This document shows positions 62,719 through 64,000 of a stretch of 64,000 nt of DNA, in pieces. Where the stretch lies: positions 620,001 to 684,000 of the forward strand of contig BLLK01000019.1 in NCBI GenBank assembly GCA_021927905.1, in the 5' to 3' direction. Source of the stretch: Chaetoceros tenuissimus (taxonomy: Eukaryota > Bacillariophyta > Thalassiosirophyceae > Chaetocerotales > Chaetocerotaceae). The translations under genes were made by a program, and so were the position numbers. The notes under the pieces are model-generated. The model was not told where the DNA came from. It made no database searches and worked only from the letters and a program-made list of their open reading frames with translations. Position 1 is the first letter of the stretch; each line of letters starts with the position of its first letter.

Positions 62719-63558
62719 ATGAGGGTCGCCACCGTCGATGGTCTCGTGACTCTCTTTTATGACGGATCGAAGGAACTCTTCAATTCTCAACTAGAAAGGG
62801 AATGGGAGAATGAATTTGCAGAGTATGGGCAAATAGACTTTGGGAATTGGGAATCATGGGATCTATCCAATGATTGCAAGCAGTATTTGAGAGAAAGGTC
62901 TTCATGGGAGCAGATAATAGTGGTGGAAGGGGTCACTATGATTCCCATATTTACCTTCTACAATTGTGCGAATATCCAAAGAGTCATACTTTCCAACACG
63001 GTAATTCGAGTTCAATATTATGCTTTCAAATGTTGCAAAAGTCTTGTTTATATGAAACTTTCAATAAACTTGGAACAAATCGACGACTGTGCATTTGAGG
63101 GATGTAATCTTGCAAGCGTCTTTCTTCCACCAAGATGCAGATTTGTTGGAGGATGGGCATTTGGACACAATCACAACTTGAATATTGTCAGTGTTGCCCA
63201 GGATACAGAGATTGGTAGTGGTGCTTTCTTCAGAGTAAAATTTCTTGGAAAATTTCCATTTCATCACAGTTTATATGAATGGCCTCAATATTACGAACAT
63301 TATGAAGAAATACATACCTGGATGAAAAACATCAACAATCACGAAGACTATGCCTTACACAGAGCATGTTCATCCTATCAGCCACTGAAAGAAGTGATCA
63401 TGTCAATTATCGAAAACAAAGGCATACGGGCATTTAAAACAGAGAACAGCATTGGCATCACCCCGTCGGAGTACTTGAAGGAAAACCCGTACACAGAAGT
63501 TACCGAGCAGGATATCATTCATGATTACCTCATGAAGATGATGGGAGAGGTTGTATAG
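62719..63558 (+). CDS. BspA-type leucine-rich-repeat protein, paralog 3
   Basis: 279 residues. The ATG at 62719 is chosen by alignment with the other copies; an upstream in-frame ATG-like start would add nine residues (MTLSISEGR) that overlap the conserved leader. LRR units: IIVVEGVTMIPIFTFYNC, RVILSNTVIRVQYYAFKCC, LEQIDDCAFEGCNLASVFL and PPRCRFVGGWAFGHNHNL. The variable part is EIGSGAFFRVKFLGKFPFHH with an extra WPQYYEHYEE segment. C-terminal domain as in the other copies. Confidence 0.85.
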   Translation: MRVATVDGLVTLFYDGSKELFNSQLEREWENEFAEYGQIDFGNWESWDLSNDCKQYLRERSSWEQIIVVEGVTMIPIFTFYNCANIQRVILSNTVIRVQYYAFKCCKSLVYMKLSINLEQIDDCAFEGCNLASVFLPPRCRFVGGWAFGHNHNLNIVSVAQDTEIGSGAFFRVKFLGKFPFHHSLYEWPQYYEHYEEIHTWMKNINNHEDYALHRACSSYQPLKEVIMSIIENKGIRAFKTENSIGITPSEYLKENPYTEVTEQDIIHDYLMKMMGEVV

Positions 63559-63824
63559 AATAAGTAGTGTAAAACAAAATAATAATGCTTTCATCAAGAG
63601 TATTATCAATTTACTATATTGAAGCAAGATACTGCATGTAAGAAGGGTGAAGTAGGACTTGAATGCCAAGCTCGTCATTGGATATTGTCATCTACAAATC
63701 TTACTAAACTATTGATCATTTTGTATCTTTACTCGTAAGTCCGTCGTTTTGCACATTATTTGATTGATTCATAGTAGTATGTAATTTTGTAATCGAAACT
63801 TTCTGCAAAACACTGATTTGTATA
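63559..63824. other. Intergenic with a fourth partial promoter copy
   Basis: CAAATCTTACTAAACTATTG near 63696 is the landmark found upstream of each LRR paralog, but the GTGTCAATAGCC module is missing. It now lies before a TPR gene. Confidence 0.5.
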
Positions 63825-64000
63825 ATGACTGAAAATGATTTTGATGCACAGTACGAGAAAGCTCGTGCTCTAAAAGAAAATGGAACTAAAGAATTTCTAG
63901 CAAGTGATTTTCATGCAGCAGAGCACTACTATGAAGAAGCTGCTCAATCCTTTGAGGATATTCATAATCAACTTCTGCACTCTGAATCTGATGTACAAGA
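63825..64000 (+). CDS. TPR-domain protein, 5' part (runs out of window)
   Basis: ATG at 63825, open to the window end (58 complete codons). It begins MTENDFDAQYEKARALKENG and continues TKEFLASDFHAAEHYYEEAA, which is the first helix pair of a cochaperone-type tetratricopeptide repeat (K-x-x-G-x-x-x-F/Y ... Y-x-x-A). Such N-termini occur in STIP1-, TOMM34- and RPAP3-like proteins. The rest of the gene is outside. Confidence 0.7.
   Translation, partial: MTENDFDAQYEKARALKENGTKEFLASDFHAAEHYYEEAAQSFEDIHNQLLHSESDVQ

Overview
The window is nuclear DNA of a unicellular stramenopile alga, most likely a centric diatom close to Chaetoceros. The grounds are: short GT-AG introns of 65-72 nt; secreted or plastid proteins whose signal peptides end in a diatom-type A-F cleavage site; expanded families of F-box-like/ankyrin and BspA-type leucine-rich-repeat proteins (the N-terminal ATVDGLVTLFYDGSK signature is one I associate with Chaetoceros); a urea transporter; a Cys-rich secreted subtilase; and AT-rich intergenic DNA. 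The species is inferred, not proven.

Layout. 1-6.0 kb: the end of a coiled-coil gene, then three tandem F-box-like/ankyrin genes in successive stages of decay. 6.7-10.6 kb: a two-exon, two-SANT (Myb-like, GON4L-like) nuclear protein. 10.8-20.5 kb: a duplicated divergent gene pair (A minus, B plus) of unknown function, decayed ~110-bp repeats, and a three-copy head-to-tail array of a 1373-bp DNA transposon inserted in one of those repeats. 21.6-29.3 kb: two tandem ankyrin-like paralogs, the second with a 1.1-kb TA-flanked transposon in its promoter, each followed by a class-3 lipase copy (one remnant, one nearly full but interrupted). 30.3-36 kb: a RanBP2-zinc-finger protein with a 27-bp minisatellite, a small unknown gene, and an interrupted subtilase. 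36.1-46.4 kb: an N-myristoylation-type TIR-like/TPR protein, a secreted sulfatase with an 84-bp coding minisatellite, a urea transporter fused to EF-hands, a FAD oxidoreductase and a RING-H2 membrane protein. 46.5-55 kb: a four-member family of plastid-targeted EF-hand proteins, one member split by an 832-bp TTAA-flanked inverted-repeat element, with a methionyl-tRNA synthetase fragment and a Tudor-like fragment between members. 55.3-59.6 kb: a type II membrane PC-esterase-like protein, a plastid DUF1499 protein and a kinesin. 60-63.6 kb: three tandem LRR paralogs with a conserved promoter module, then the start of a TPR gene.

Most of the region is accessory: local tandem duplication, gene conversion, decay and non-autonomous DNA transposons explain much of it. 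The likely single-copy functional genes are the two-SANT protein, TIR-TPR, sulfatase, urea transporter, oxidoreductase, RING, PC-esterase, DUF1499 and kinesin genes. Several interrupted genes carry only one or a few lesions, one of them in a homopolymer, so some breaks may be assembly errors. All readings come from the sequence and recalled family knowledge; no searches were run.
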